From contig NZ_RHHV01000006.1 of the NCBI RefSeq assembly GCF_003710905.1, positions 310,001-374,000 on the forward strand: a DNA stretch of 64,000 nucleotides. Direction: 5' to 3'. Both the position numbers and the translations under genes were made by a program. The notes beneath the pieces are model-generated. The model made no database searches, was not told the DNA's origin, and worked only from the letters and a program-made list of their open reading frames with translations. This DNA is from Brevibacillus parabrevis (GTDB taxonomy: Bacteria; Bacillota; Bacilli; Brevibacillales; Brevibacillaceae). How positions within the stretch are numbered: the first letter of the stretch is position 1; the number at the start of each line of letters is the position of its first letter. This document shows positions 46,392-56,124 of the stretch, piece after piece.

Positions 46392-48029
46392 TTGAACCAA
46401 CTTGCCATCCCTCCCCTGCGCACGCTCTTGTTCTCGTTCCATGAAATGCTGTTTCAGTCGCCTGCCGAGCCTGAACGGATTTCGCCTGGCGCTCATCATA
46501 CGCTTTTGGCATGTACAGGCGGGTCAGGTGCCGTGCAAGTAGACGAGACAAGCCTGATGTTGGCAAAAGGAACCTGCTTCCTGTTGCCGCCGGATACATC
46601 GTGCCTCGTTGCGCCCGCTGCGGAAGAAAGCGTCAGCTATTTTCGGCTCGATTTCTTTGTCTATCAAATGGAGGATCAGTCGTCTCATCCGTATCGGGGA
46701 AAGCTGTTCGCCGGGGCGGATGATTTTGTCGTTCATCCGTTTTCACCCGTTTTGCAAAAACTGCAAACGTTGTATGCCAATCGTCACCCGGACAACGATC
46801 CCGGCGGAATGCGCGAGCGCATTTTGTTTCATGAGCTGCTGGAATTGATTTTCGCTGCCAAACGAAACGCGGATACGCGCCTGTCGCCGGAGCTCGCTGT
46901 CGAGCAAACACGCGCTTTTTTGCACACGCATTTTCAAGAGCCGATTACCGTGGAACAGCTGGCTGCTCTCGCCCACCTTCCCCGTTGGCAATACTCTCAT
47001 CTGTTCAAGTCGCTGACAGGGCAAAAGCCGCTCGATTACTTGACCGATTTGCGGATCAGGCGGGCAAAGGAACTGTTGCTCTACTCGGATGATCGGCTTT
47101 ATGAGATTGCGGACCAGGTCGGTTTCAAAGACCAATACTACTTTAACCGTCGCTTCCGCCAAGCCACCGGGGTGACGCCGCGGCAGTTCATCCGCATGCA
47201 GCAGGAGAGACTGAGCTACCGGGACGCAACTGGACGCAAAATCGCCCTGCCCCCTGCCCCGGAGCGGATCGTGATGATCGGCGATGCCCCGGGGGAACTG
47301 CTCGCGCTCGGCGTAAGTCCCGTCGGCGTCAACAAAGCAAACAGTTCGGGCATTTTGTACCAGGAACAACTCTTTGGCGTCGCTGACATCGGTCACCTGG
47401 TCGATTGGGAAAAGATCGCGGAGTTGCAGCCCGATCTGATCCTGCTCGGTTTTTGCGAGGACGAAGAGCTGATCCGGAAGCTTTCCCGGATCGCCCCGAT
47501 CGTGACGTACAACAAATACGCCCCGCTGTACCAACGCTTTCGGACGATTGCCACGATCGTCGGGAGGCAACAGCTTGCAGAGGAATGGATCGCAACGCAT
47601 GAGCAGAAGCTGAATGCGCTCAAACGGCACTTACCTTTGCCGAATCGGGAAGAAACGGCGTCTTCTTTCATTTGTCAGGATGGGAAACTGTTCGTCATGG
47701 CCGGAAAAGGGCTGCTCTCTACGCTTTACGGCTCGGGCATGGTGAACGCTCAGGCCAACATCCGGAAGCTGATCGCGCAACATGTCGCCTTTGCCGAAGT
47801 CACGCCGGAGCAACTGCCCTTGTTCGCCGGCGACCGCGTCTACTTGATTCAGTCGGCCAATGACAGCCAGACCCGCCAACAGCTGGAGCGGACGGCTCAG
47901 TGGAGCAATCTGCCAGCCGTGCAAAACGGACAGGCTTACCTGATCGACGACAAATGGAACTACGACGACCCGATCACCAAGCAGTATTTGCTCGACGAAC
48001 TGCCTGTGCTGCTCGGGCAAACTTCATAG
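46392..48029 (+). CDS. Btr-like AraC regulator fused to a siderophore-binding domain
   Basis: A 545-residue cytoplasmic regulator. An N-terminal cupin-like arm (1-150) is followed by an AraC double helix-turn-helix (about 165-275, ending in YYFNRRFRQATGVTPRQF) and a binding-protein-like domain without signal peptide (280-545). This is the architecture of Bacillus Btr, which activates a siderophore uptake operon when bound to ferric bacillibactin. TTG start at 46392 after AAAGGAGG. The binding domain is paralogous to the lipoprotein encoded upstream, so both probably see the same siderophore. Confidence 0.92.
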   Translation: MNQLAIPPLRTLLFSFHEMLFQSPAEPERISPGAHHTLLACTGGSGAVQVDETSLMLAKGTCFLLPPDTSCLVAPAAEESVSYFRLDFFVYQMEDQSSHPYRGKLFAGADDFVVHPFSPVLQKLQTLYANRHPDNDPGGMRERILFHELLELIFAAKRNADTRLSPELAVEQTRAFLHTHFQEPITVEQLAALAHLPRWQYSHLFKSLTGQKPLDYLTDLRIRRAKELLLYSDDRLYEIADQVGFKDQYYFNRRFRQATGVTPRQFIRMQQERLSYRDATGRKIALPPAPERIVMIGDAPGELLALGVSPVGVNKANSSGILYQEQLFGVADIGHLVDWEKIAELQPDLILLGFCEDEELIRKLSRIAPIVTYNKYAPLYQRFRTIATIVGRQQLAEEWIATHEQKLNALKRHLPLPNREETASSFICQDGKLFVMAGKGLLSTLYGSGMVNAQANIRKLIAQHVAFAEVTPEQLPLFAGDRVYLIQSANDSQTRQQLERTAQWSNLPAVQNGQAYLIDDKWNYDDPITKQYLLDELPVLLGQTS

Positions 48030-48063
48030 TGCTTTTTGCACGGAGTGGATCAATGTGCACATG

Positions 48064-48100
48064 AAAAAAGCTCGCGGCTGTTGCAACCGTGAGCTTTTTT
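48064..48100. terminator. Bidirectional terminator between the regulator and a Nudix gene
   Basis: Stem of 14 bp with one G-T pair (48064-48077 with 48087-48100) carrying six A and six T at its ends, between two convergent genes. Confidence 0.88.
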
Positions 48101-48107
48101 GGGCAAT

Positions 48108-48506
48108 TTATTCTGCCTGGTAGTGTGCCTGATTGCGCATCAGTTCACGGATGTTGGGCAAATACGGCATCAACTTTTCTGCTTCCGCAATGCTTTTCCA
48201 CTCGATCGCCTGAATCTCGGAATCGGTCGTTCCCAACTCGCCGCCGACAATCTCGCCCATAAACGTGACAAATGTCGCAAACTCGCGGCCAATGACCTTT
48301 TCGCTGACATGCACAATCTTGCCGACCTGCACGGACAGCCCCGTCTCTTCCATAGCCTCGCGCTTCGCTGCGTCGCAGAGCAGCTCGCCATTTTCCCGCT
48401 TCCCGCCTGGCAAACTCCAATACTCCTCATTTTGCACCATAAGCACTTTATCGGTATCTTGGTCATACAGCAAGACGTAGGCCACATTTACGTGAATCAA
48501 ATCCAT
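48108..48506 (-). CDS. Nudix hydrolase
   Basis: A 132-residue Nudix protein. The box is GGKRENGELLCDAAKREAMEETG (only the G...E...REAMEETG core is diagnostic), with an aromatic strand YWSLPGG before it. Short and single-domain; substrate unknown (a modified nucleotide or sugar nucleotide). AGAGGAAAG lies ahead of the ATG. Confidence 0.88.
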   Translation of the reverse strand: MDLIHVNVAYVLLYDQDTDKVLMVQNEEYWSLPGGKRENGELLCDAAKREAMEETGLSVQVGKIVHVSEKVIGREFATFVTFMGEIVGGELGTTDSEIQAIEWKSIAEAEKLMPYLPNIRELMRNQAHYQAE

Positions 48507-48580
48507 AGCTGCTTTCCTCTCTTTTCTCGACTTGACTGGTCCCATCCTGTAGCTTGATTCCCGCTTTTGGATTGGCACAT

Positions 48581-48610
48581 TTTACAAACTTTCGCAACGA
48601 TTGTTATAAT
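48581..48610 (+). promoter_or_regulatory. Promoter of a GNAT-Nudix pair
   Basis: TTTACA (48581-48586) and a perfect TATAAT (48605-48610) with an 18-bp spacer, 100 bp upstream of the GNAT start; divergent from the minus-strand Nudix gene. Confidence 0.55.
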
Positions 48611-48709
48611 AGCACAAATTACAAGCTTTCCACACGCGAGGAATGGCCGCTGACAGCGCGGTTCCTTTTCCCCGATGTGGATAGGTTTTTGGCAAAAGGA
48701 GAGAACGAT

Positions 48710-49162
48710 ATGGAAATCAGAAAGCTGGCTCCCCATGAAGAAGCGCCCATGGATCTGCTCTTGCTCGCAGATCCTTCGCAAAAATTGGTGGAAGACTATT
48801 TGCAAAGGGGCCAGTGCTATGTTGCCGCCCAGGATGAACAGTTTGTTGGCGTCTATGTCCTCATCTCTACGCGCCCCGATACGATTGAGCTGGTCAACGT
48901 CGCTGTAGACGAAGCGCGTCAAGGACAAGGCATCGGCAAAAAGCTCGTTTTGCATGCCATCGAGACAGCGAAAGTGTCCGGCTACAAAACGATTGAGGTC
49001 GGCACAGGCAACTCCAGCCTGGATCAACTGGCCCTCTACCAAAAATGCGGCTTTCGCATGACCTGGATTGACCGGGACTTCTTTCTGCGCCATTATGAGG
49101 AAGAAATCTATGAAAACGGCATTCAGCTGACAGACATGGTTCGCTTCTCCCAAGACATTTGA
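48710..49162 (+). CDS. GNAT-family acetyltransferase
   Basis: A 150-residue acetyltransferase with motif A NVAVDEARQGQGIGKKLV (the RQGQGIG loop binds acetyl-CoA) and motif B LALYQKCGFR. AAAAGGAG lies 7-8 bases before the ATG. Followed by a Nudix gene after 28 bp; probably cotranscribed. Substrate unknown. Confidence 0.9.
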   Translation: MEIRKLAPHEEAPMDLLLLADPSQKLVEDYLQRGQCYVAAQDEQFVGVYVLISTRPDTIELVNVAVDEARQGQGIGKKLVLHAIETAKVSGYKTIEVGTGNSSLDQLALYQKCGFRMTWIDRDFFLRHYEEEIYENGIQLTDMVRFSQDI

Positions 49163-49190
49163 GAGCGGGCGTCACCTGGAAAGGAACGAT

Positions 49191-49694
49191 ATGTACACGT
49201 ACACCATCTGTTTTCTCAAGCATGCAAACGAATACCTTCTGTTGAATCGGCGCAAACCGCCGCTGATGGGCCGCTGGAACGGCGTCGGCGGCAAGCTCGC
49301 GCCAAACGAGTCTCCGCTTGACTGCGTGCTGCGCGAAGTTTTCGAGGAGACAGGCATTGCCTTGTCCTCCGCCACTTACAAAGGGGTCGTTTCGTGGAAG
49401 CTGGACGGAGATGTCGTTGGCGGCATGTACGCCTATGTGGCGGAACTGCCTGAGACGTTTGAGCGTCCGCTGACGCCACGTCGCGTAGAGGAAGGCATCC
49501 TGGACTGGCTTAGTCTCGACTGGATGCTGCATCCGAAGAACGAAGGGATCGCCGAAAATGTTCCGCAGTTTTTGCCGTACATGCTGGAACACGAGCAGCC
49601 GATCCAGCACGTTTTTACTTATGAGGGCGATCGGGTAATCCAGTACGAGCGCCTGCCGCTCCCGGAAGTGGCAGAAGCGGTGAAAAACGGATAG
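49191..49694 (+). CDS. Nudix hydrolase, MutT/8-oxo-dGTPase-like
   Basis: A 167-residue Nudix protein starting YTICFLKHANEYLLLNR, with GRWNGVGGKL before the box and REVFEETGI at its catalytic helix. This layout is that of MutT/YtkD-type enzymes that clear oxidised purine nucleotides, though other substrates are possible. A terminator follows 22 bp after the stop. Confidence 0.88.
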   Translation: MYTYTICFLKHANEYLLLNRRKPPLMGRWNGVGGKLAPNESPLDCVLREVFEETGIALSSATYKGVVSWKLDGDVVGGMYAYVAELPETFERPLTPRRVEEGILDWLSLDWMLHPKNEGIAENVPQFLPYMLEHEQPIQHVFTYEGDRVIQYERLPLPEVAEAVKNG

Positions 49695-49716
49695 CTTTGC
49701 TGGTCGGTTCAGGTTC

Positions 49717-49753
49717 ACCTCCCTCCACCATGGCGTGGCAAGGGAGGTTTTTT
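49717..49753 (+). terminator. Terminator after the Nudix gene
   Basis: An 8-bp stem (49717-49724 with 49741-49748) followed by a T run; a smaller inner hairpin sits in the loop. Confidence 0.82.
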
Positions 49754-50260
49754 ATGGGGAAAAGGCGGATATGTTACTGAACAACAATCTCGCACCTGGC
49801 ACTAAAAGACCGTAAGCTCCTGTTCTTTTGCGAAACAACAAATCATTTCCCGTGTGGTTGTCTCGCGTAGAATTTTTTATATGGGAGGTTTATAACTTTT
49901 TCTGCGCATCGTTTTTTGATCAGGCGCGATATTCACTAAGATCAAACTCTCTGCGATGCCCAGTTCCAGTCAAGAAAGCGGGTGGTCCTGGCTGTTTAGC
50001 TGTATCGAACACTCCGAAATCTCCCCCAAACTCCATCTTGGCAAGCATTGGGCAATTCGCCCAACTACTCTCCCCTCACTCAGACAAAACAGCCAGACGA
50101 GGTATCGGGCAAGTTGGCAACTCCACTTTGGCATGTTGGAAACCAGCATTAAGTTTACATAATTAAATTATGGTTCACCTAACAGCACGATCCTACTCTC
50201 TCTATTCCCCCTAAAAACCTTTTCCATTTTGTGGAACTTGATCGGTTTGTCCACGTATGT
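49754..50260. other. Gene-free stretch
   Basis: About 500 bp without a convincing gene on either strand. Short open frames (for example 49956-50162 plus) lack ribosome sites. A small inverted repeat TTGGGC-N5-GCCCAA lies near 50047-50063. The stretch may contain decayed coding sequence; nothing is recognised. Confidence 0.6.
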
Positions 50261-50292
50261 AACCATATCAACCTAAAAGAAGGTGGCTTGCT

Positions 50293-51042
50293 TTGGCGAT
50301 CGAGATCAAGAACATCCGTACTTCAAAAGGAATGCTGCAATACAACATCAGCGGCGACGGCTCGCCCAAGCTGGTGCTGATCAACGGCGGGTCTGGTCCC
50401 ATCGAAGGCTGGATGCGAGTCCTCCCCGCCTTGTCTGCGGAAAGCTCCGTTTTTTCCTACAATCGCTTGGGCGTCTCGGGCAGCGACAAACCGCAAGAGC
50501 CTCAGGATGGCGTCACGATTGTGGAAACGCTGCGCGAAGCACTAGCCGCTGCCGGCTGGGAGCCGCCCTTTTTGCTGGTGGGACATTCTTTGGGAGGGCT
50601 GTACGCCAATTTGTATGCCCGCCGCTATCCTGCTGAAGTATCCGGGATGGTCCTGATTGAAGCCAGCCATCCGAAAGATCTCCTGCTCGGGGACTACCAA
50701 ACCAGCGCGGTCAAGGCAATCAACAGATTGCTCGCCCTGTTCGACTCCTGGTCTGCACACAAAAAGTTCAGTGAGGTGCATTTTGTCCAGCAAACCGTCG
50801 CCCAGCTGAATGATCACGCGGCATTCCCTGACATCCCGCTGTACGTCATCACCGGAGGCAAGGAAAACCGCATGATGCCAGAAGCAGCGCGGCGAAAAAG
50901 GTGGGAGAACCAACGGGAATTGCTCGCCCTCTCCCCGCAAAGCCAGCATGTCGTCGCCAAAAACAGCGGACATTTCCCGCAATTTACGGAACCGCAGCTC
51001 GTCATCGAGACGATCCTTGCGTGTGCGAAGCAAATCAGATAA
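50293..51042 (+). CDS. Alpha/beta hydrolase
   Basis: A 249-residue hydrolase with the oxyanion region INGGSGP (near 30-36), nucleophile elbow GHSLGG (near 95-100), an acid in the ITGGKENR region and catalytic His in NSGHFPQ. No signal peptide. TTG start at 50293 with AAGGTGG upstream. Lone gene; substrate unknown (ester, lactone or peptide). Confidence 0.88.
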   Translation: MAIEIKNIRTSKGMLQYNISGDGSPKLVLINGGSGPIEGWMRVLPALSAESSVFSYNRLGVSGSDKPQEPQDGVTIVETLREALAAAGWEPPFLLVGHSLGGLYANLYARRYPAEVSGMVLIEASHPKDLLLGDYQTSAVKAINRLLALFDSWSAHKKFSEVHFVQQTVAQLNDHAAFPDIPLYVITGGKENRMMPEAARRKRWENQRELLALSPQSQHVVAKNSGHFPQFTEPQLVIETILACAKQIR

Positions 51043-51136
51043 TCAAGTGATCTCCCGCTTCACCCGCTTTTACCCGCACCAAACAGCCGCAGCTTCATCA
51101 GCCCGGCTGTTTGCTCCGCTTTCTGCTTGCTTTTTC

Positions 51137-52255
51137 TTACCGACTCGCAACCTTTCGTTTCAGCAAAGGCTCGCGTCCTTCGCGCCCTTGCGTTTTCGCC
51201 AGGTAGATGGCGTACTCCAGCGGCCGTTGGATCGCGCGTTTGTACTGTTCCGTAGCCCCCATCTCGCGAAAAATTTCTCGCGCTGGCTTGGGGTTGACTT
51301 CGATCAGCCAGGCGCGGCCGTCTACATCGATCCCGATGTCCAGTCCGAACTCCACCATTCGCCCAAAGTGATCTTCCAGCGTCTCCGCTGTTTGATGGGC
51401 GAGGTCTTCACAGTCGCGGACGATTTGCGCCGAGCGTTCCTCGCCGAATTTGGGCTTTAAAAAGGCGGGAACCGGCACAGCTTTTCCGCCCCCGTGCAGG
51501 TTGGAAGTAGCGCTGCGCTCCCCCCCTACCCGGAAGCCGTGGCCTGTGATGCTCCACTCGCCCTGGCCGTTTTTCTGGATCAAAAGCCGCATGTCTACGG
51601 CTCGCGCTGGCACCAGTTGCAGCCGCAAGCCTTGCTGAACGATGTACTTCTCTTGCCTTGTCCACCGATCCGTCCAGCGCAAAACGGCGGAGATGTCGGA
51701 AAAGACCTTGGAAATCTTCGCCCTTTGCTTGTCGCGCCCAAGCAGACGATACCCTCCGCCGTGCTTCTCGATCGAGAGGATGTTGCGTCCGCCTGTTCCA
51801 TTCAACGGCTTTACGTACAAGAGCGAATGCCTGCCGAGCATTTTGATGAGATTTTGCCGATTGTACAAAAGCGTTTCCGGCAGCCAGCGATGCATGCGCG
51901 AATCGCGGTGCAATACCTCATGGACGCGCCATTTGTTCGCCAGACGATTGTTGGCGTACAAGAACGGGCTTGTGCGGCGAAATGCCACATAATCCTTGAA
52001 CGCCTGAGTCGGTGTGTAACGGTAACGGTCGAACACAGCGTCCGGACGGTCAAACAAGCGCGATTGCCACTTGCCGTTTGCATCCAGGACGTACCCTCTC
52101 ACCTGCTTGCCTGATGCCAACACGTCTTTTGGCGAAAATAAAAAGGCAGTGCAGCCCAGTTCTTGTCCCGCCTTCAGCAATCGGCGAAAATAGGTCGGCT
52201 CCGCGAATCGCTTGCCCTCCCGCCAAGTCAAGATGCCGATTGTGGGTCGTTTCAT
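51137..52255 (-). CDS. YheC/YheD-family spore-coat-associated ATP-grasp protein
   Basis: A 372-residue protein. The N-terminal third begins IGILTWREGKRF, followed by KPLNGTGGRNI and a C-terminal ATP-grasp core with FGLDIGIDVDGRAWLIEVNPKPAR holding the metal and ATP ligands (Glu, Asn-Pro-Lys). YheC and YheD of Bacillus are associated with the endospore coat; their ligation substrate is unknown. Supports a spore-forming host. Lone gene. Confidence 0.9.
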   Translation of the reverse strand: MKRPTIGILTWREGKRFAEPTYFRRLLKAGQELGCTAFLFSPKDVLASGKQVRGYVLDANGKWQSRLFDRPDAVFDRYRYTPTQAFKDYVAFRRTSPFLYANNRLANKWRVHEVLHRDSRMHRWLPETLLYNRQNLIKMLGRHSLLYVKPLNGTGGRNILSIEKHGGGYRLLGRDKQRAKISKVFSDISAVLRWTDRWTRQEKYIVQQGLRLQLVPARAVDMRLLIQKNGQGEWSITGHGFRVGGERSATSNLHGGGKAVPVPAFLKPKFGEERSAQIVRDCEDLAHQTAETLEDHFGRMVEFGLDIGIDVDGRAWLIEVNPKPAREIFREMGATEQYKRAIQRPLEYAIYLAKTQGREGREPLLKRKVASR

Positions 52256-52314
52256 CCTGCCACCCTCTCTCGTTTCTTCCTTGGCAGTTTATTCACCATC
52301 CGGCAAAATGGCGC

Positions 52315-53223
52315 TTAGCGCAGCTTCTTTTCCAAAGCGAGCAAATCGAGCGGCAGCGGGGCCGACACCTGCACCAGCTCTCCCCCGAACGGATGGGCAA
52401 GCGTCAGTACCGCCGCGTGCAGCGCCTGTCTTCTGATCAAATCTTGCTTCCCTCCATACAGCTCGTCGCCCAGCAACGGATGCCCGATATGACTCAGGTG
52501 GACGCGAATTTGATGCGTGCGCCCTGTCTCCAGTCTGCACTCGACTTTTGTCGCCGTCTTGTAGCGTTCCTTGACTTCATAGTGCGTGACAGCAGAATCG
52601 CCGTTGGGCGCGACTCTTCTGCGGGTGGCATGATACCTGTCCTTGCCGATCGGCTCATTGATTTTGCCGTTCCCTTTTGCCATCTGCCCGGAGACGAAAG
52701 CGAGGTATGTCCGCTTGATTTTGCGCTCGCGCAGCATCTCGTCCAGCAAGGCCGACGCCCAGGCGTGCTTGGCGTACAAAACCACCCCGGACGTATCCTG
52801 ATCCAGCCTGTGCACATGGCGCACTTTCGCTTGCAGTCCGGTGCGGAAAAAGTGCCCGGACACCAAATGATCCAAAGTCAGGTGATGGTTCGGCTCGGTT
52901 GGATGAAGCAGCATGCCCGCAGGCTTGTTCACGATCAGCAGATGGTCGTCTTCGTACAAGATCGGCACCGTTTCGCTCGCCGGGTCCAGTCCGAGCGGCT
53001 CTGGCTGGCACAAGCGCATGCGAATTTCCTGTCCCTCTCGCACTTGCGTGTGCTGGGCACAAGGAGCGCCGTCTACAAGCACTTCTTTATGCTGAAACAA
53101 AAGATGGACCTGCTTGCGTGGCAGCTTCCATCCCTCGCGCAGCAGGTTCCCGATCGGAATGGCGTCGTCCTCCGCCTGCAAGTGGCAGACGAGCCATTCC
53201 CCTTCTTTTTTCATCGATCGCAT
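52315..53223 (-). CDS. RluA-family pseudouridine synthase
   Basis: A 302-residue RNA pseudouridine synthase. An N-terminal S4-like region (about 20-75) precedes the catalytic domain with HRLDQDTSG, whose Asp is the nucleophile, and ETGRTHQIRVHL further on. RluD/YhcT-like in layout; the target uridine in rRNA or tRNA is not known. ATG at 53223 is 6 bases after GGGAGA; a TTG two codons earlier abuts that site. Confidence 0.92.
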   Translation of the reverse strand: MRSMKKEGEWLVCHLQAEDDAIPIGNLLREGWKLPRKQVHLLFQHKEVLVDGAPCAQHTQVREGQEIRMRLCQPEPLGLDPASETVPILYEDDHLLIVNKPAGMLLHPTEPNHHLTLDHLVSGHFFRTGLQAKVRHVHRLDQDTSGVVLYAKHAWASALLDEMLRERKIKRTYLAFVSGQMAKGNGKINEPIGKDRYHATRRRVAPNGDSAVTHYEVKERYKTATKVECRLETGRTHQIRVHLSHIGHPLLGDELYGGKQDLIRRQALHAAVLTLAHPFGGELVQVSAPLPLDLLALEKKLR

Positions 53224-53253
53224 GGTCAATCTCCCTGCCTTATGTTCGTTGCA

Positions 53254-53604
53254 TTACTCTGCGTTCAAACCGTTGTTTACCTGAACGGCGCGGTCGAGAA
53301 AACGCTCGATCTCTTCGCGGCTTTTGCCGAGCTTGCTGACGAAGCGAACGAGCTCTTTGCCCCGGCTGAACGCGATGAAGCTGGGAATCCCGAACACATC
53401 GTGCTTCTGGGACAAATCAGGCAGCGTATCGCGATTGACAGCGACCATGTCCACTTGCTCTTTATATTGTTCTTCCACTTCCGGCATGAACGGATCGATG
53501 CGGTGACAGTCCGGGCACCAATCGGTAAAAAATTTGACCACGACGGGCTTCTCGGCGGCAATCGCCTGTTCAAATTCTGCTTCTGTCTTGAGTTCTCTCA
53601 TCAT
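53254..53604 (-). CDS. Thioredoxin-like protein
   Basis: A 116-residue thioredoxin-fold protein with active site WCPDC (near 29-33) instead of the standard WCGPC, and the cis-Pro in GIPSF. No signal peptide, so cytoplasmic. Like Bacillus YtpP-type thioredoxins. AGGAAGGAAG precedes two adjacent ATGs; the first is used. Confidence 0.9.
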   Translation of the reverse strand: MMRELKTEAEFEQAIAAEKPVVVKFFTDWCPDCHRIDPFMPEVEEQYKEQVDMVAVNRDTLPDLSQKHDVFGIPSFIAFSRGKELVRFVSKLGKSREEIERFLDRAVQVNNGLNAE

Positions 53605-53689
53605 GGATCTTCCTTCCTAGAATGATTTGGAAACAGTGTAGCACAAAGCCTGCCTGTTTGTCGCACGCGGCTGACACTTCATCCGCTTT

Positions 53690-54577
53690 TTACAACGCCC
53701 CGCCCTGCTCCACCAAACAGCGCACAAACGCCTCAGCCGGGCGCGACAGCGGCTTGTCTTTGCGATAGGCAACGACGAGTGTCCGGTATGGTTTCGTCGT
53801 AAGCCGTACGTAGGCGGGCGGCTCTATCGTCCCTGGCGCCAGCGTAATCATTTCCGGGGCAAAAGACAGCCCCATGCCCGCCGCGACCAGCGACTGGACG
53901 GTCTGGATGTTGGTGCTTTCAAAGACGATGCGCGGACGGAAGCCAGCTTGCTCGCACAACCGCAAGGAAATCGTCCGGAAGCCTTGCCCTTCCTTCAGCA
54001 AAATGAACGGCTGATCCGCAAGCTCGGCCAGGTCGACCTGCTTTTTGCCAGCCAATGGATGATTCGGCGGCACCGCCAGGAAAATTTCTTCGTTGATCGC
54101 CGGAATGATCTCCAGCGAAGGGTCGCTGATCGGCATCGTCAGCAAGCTGACGTCGATTTTTCCGCGCACGAGCAACTGTTCCAGATGGCTGGATGTTTCC
54201 TCCATCAGTTGCAGCTCGACTCCGGGGAACAACTTGGTAAACGTCGGCAACACACGCGGCAGGACGTAAGCGCCCGTGATCGGCAAGCTGCCAACCAGCA
54301 GTCGGCCGCTCTCCCCCACTGCATACGCGCGCATTTCCCGCTCCAGCCCTTCCGACATGTCTACCAGCGTCTGCGCCACCTGCACAAAACGCTGGCCCGC
54401 ATCTGTCAGCTCCACATGCTGGGGCAGACGGTGAAACAAACTCACACCCAATATTTTTTCCAGCTTGGCGATTTGCTGGCTAAGCGATGGCTGAGCCAGA
54501 TGCAAGCGGTTGGCCGCACGCGAAAAGCTGCGTTCCTCCGCTACTGCAAGCACATAACGAATCTGTCGTAACTCCAT
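53690..54577 (-). CDS. LysR-type transcriptional regulator divergent from leuCD
   Basis: A 295-residue LTTR with an N-terminal winged helix (about 1-60, LAQPSLSQQIAKLE recognition helix) and a two-lobe effector domain (90-290). ATG at 54577 follows GGGAGG by 6 bases. It is back to back with leuC across 116 bp, the classic arrangement for a regulator of the adjacent operon; an isopropylmalate-type inducer would be logical. CynR/AlsR-like homologs are also possible. Confidence 0.9.
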   Translation of the reverse strand: MELRQIRYVLAVAEERSFSRAANRLHLAQPSLSQQIAKLEKILGVSLFHRLPQHVELTDAGQRFVQVAQTLVDMSEGLEREMRAYAVGESGRLLVGSLPITGAYVLPRVLPTFTKLFPGVELQLMEETSSHLEQLLVRGKIDVSLLTMPISDPSLEIIPAINEEIFLAVPPNHPLAGKKQVDLAELADQPFILLKEGQGFRTISLRLCEQAGFRPRIVFESTNIQTVQSLVAAGMGLSFAPEMITLAPGTIEPPAYVRLTTKPYRTLVVAYRKDKPLSRPAEAFVRCLVEQGGAL

Positions 54578-54693
54578 AAAAAACCTCCCGATAGGCAAAA
54601 GCTATCCTTCTCATAATTATTATATCTTTGAACTATTTTCTTTGCCATGATACAACCTTGTTAAGAGTTTTCGCACGAAGGAGGCATTCACTA

Positions 54694-56124
54694 ATGAAAC
54701 CCCGTACAATGTTTGAAAAGATTTGGGACAATCACGTGATTCACGAGGAAGCTGGCAAACCGAGCCTTTTGTACATTGATCTGCATCTGGTGCACGAGGT
54801 GACTTCTCCGCAAGCGTTTGAAGGGCTCCGCCTGGCTGGCCGCAAAGTCCGCCGTCCAGAACTGACTTTTGCCACCATGGACCACAACGTGCCGACAGCG
54901 GATCGCTTCAATATCAAAGACCCGATCTCCCGTCAGCAAATGGAAACACTGACTGATAACTGCCGGGAATTTGGCATTACACTCGCTGACCTGAACAGCC
55001 CGGATCAAGGAATCGTCCACGTCATCGGCCCTGAGCTTGGCCTGACACATCCCGGCAAAACGATCGTGTGCGGCGACAGCCACACTTCCACGCACGGGGC
55101 ATTCGGCGCCCTCGCCTTTGGGATCGGGACGAGCGAGGTCGAACACGTACTCGCCACACAATGCTTGCCGCAGCTGAAGCCAAAAACGATGGAAGTCCGC
55201 GTGAACGGCGACCTGCCTTTCGGTGTCAGCGCAAAAGACTTAATATTGGCGATTATCGCAAAATACGGAACTGACTTTGCAACCGGGTACGTCGTAGAGT
55301 ACACAGGCGAAGCGATCCGCAAGCTGACAATGGAAGAGCGCATGACCGTGTGCAACATGACGATTGAAGGTGGCGCACGCGCCGGGCTGATCGCTCCGGA
55401 CCAAACGACGTTTGACTATCTGCAAGGCCGCCGCTACGTTCCGCAAGGCGAAGACTTCCTGGCAGCAGTGGAAGCATGGAAAGAGCTGTGCACAGACGAA
55501 GGCGCTACGTACGATACATGTGTCGAAATCGACGCCGCTGCCATCGAACCGCAAGTAACATGGGGCACCAGCCCAGGCATGGGCACGAACATCACCAGCA
55601 CGGTTCCAGACCCGGAAGCTTTTGAGACTACGGCACAGCGCAAAGCGGCTCAGGACGCTCTCGCTTACATGGATCTTGCTCCGGGAACGCCTATGAGCGA
55701 AATCAAAATCGACCGCGTCTTCATCGGCTCCTGTACAAACGGACGGATTGAAGACTTGCGCAAAGCGGCGGAAGTTGCCAAGGGACGCAAAGTCTCCCCT
55801 TCCGTACACGCGATGGTCGTACCTGGCTCCCAGGCAGTCAAGCAGTTGGCTGAGCAAGAAGGCTTGCACCTCATTTTCCAGGAAGCCGGTTTCGACTGGC
55901 GTGAATCCGGCTGCTCCATGTGCCTCGCCATGAACCCGGACATCTTGTCAGAAGGAGAGCGTTGCGCTTCCACTTCCAACCGCAACTTCGAAGGACGTCA
56001 AGGCCGTGGCGGACGCACTCACCTCGTCAGCCCGGAAATGGCAGCCGCGGCAGCCATCGCAGGCCGCTTCGTAGACGTACGTGAATGGAAAAGAGAGAGC
56101 GCAAGCGAGGAGGTATTCCAATGA
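54694..56124 (+). CDS. leuC: 3-isopropylmalate dehydratase large subunit
   Basis: Iron-sulfur isomerase subunit of leucine biosynthesis, converting 2- to 3-isopropylmalate with LeuD; 476 residues. Cluster ligands lie in GSCTNGR and [21 protein letters not shown] and the [11 protein letters not shown] block are typical. GAAGGAGG is 9 bases before the ATG. The upstream gap is too short for a T-box leader. Confidence 0.96.
   Translation: MKPRTMFEKIWDNHVIHEEAGKPSLLYIDLHLVHEVTSPQAFEGLRLAGRKVRRPELTFATMDHNVPTADRFNIKDPISRQQMETLTDNCREFGITLADLNSPDQGIVHVIGPELGLTHPGKTIVCGDSHTSTHGAFGALAFGIGTSEVEHVLATQCLPQLKPKTMEVRVNGDLPFGVSAKDLILAIIAKYGTDFATGYVVEYTGEAIRKLTMEERMTVCNMTIEGGARAGLIAPDQTTFDYLQGRRYVPQGEDFLAAVEAWKELCTDEGATYDTCVEIDAAAIEPQVTWGTSPGMGTNITSTVPDPEAFETTAQRKAAQDALAYMDLAPGTPMSEIKIDRVFIGSCTNGRIEDLRKAAEVAKGRKVSPSVHAMVVPGSQAVKQLAEQEGLHLIFQEAGFDWRESGCSMCLAMNPDILSEGERCASTSNRNFEGRQGRGGRTHLVSPEMAAAAAIAGRFVDVREWKRESASEEVFQ

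Noticed and set aside
49956..50162. A 68-codon plus-strand frame in the gene-free stretch
   Set aside because: No ribosome site, no promoter and composition unlike a protein; kept only as part of the unannotated gap.
54578..54693. T-box leucine leader upstream of leuC
   Set aside because: Only 116 bp separate the divergent starts and no specifier stem, T-box sequence or terminator is visible.
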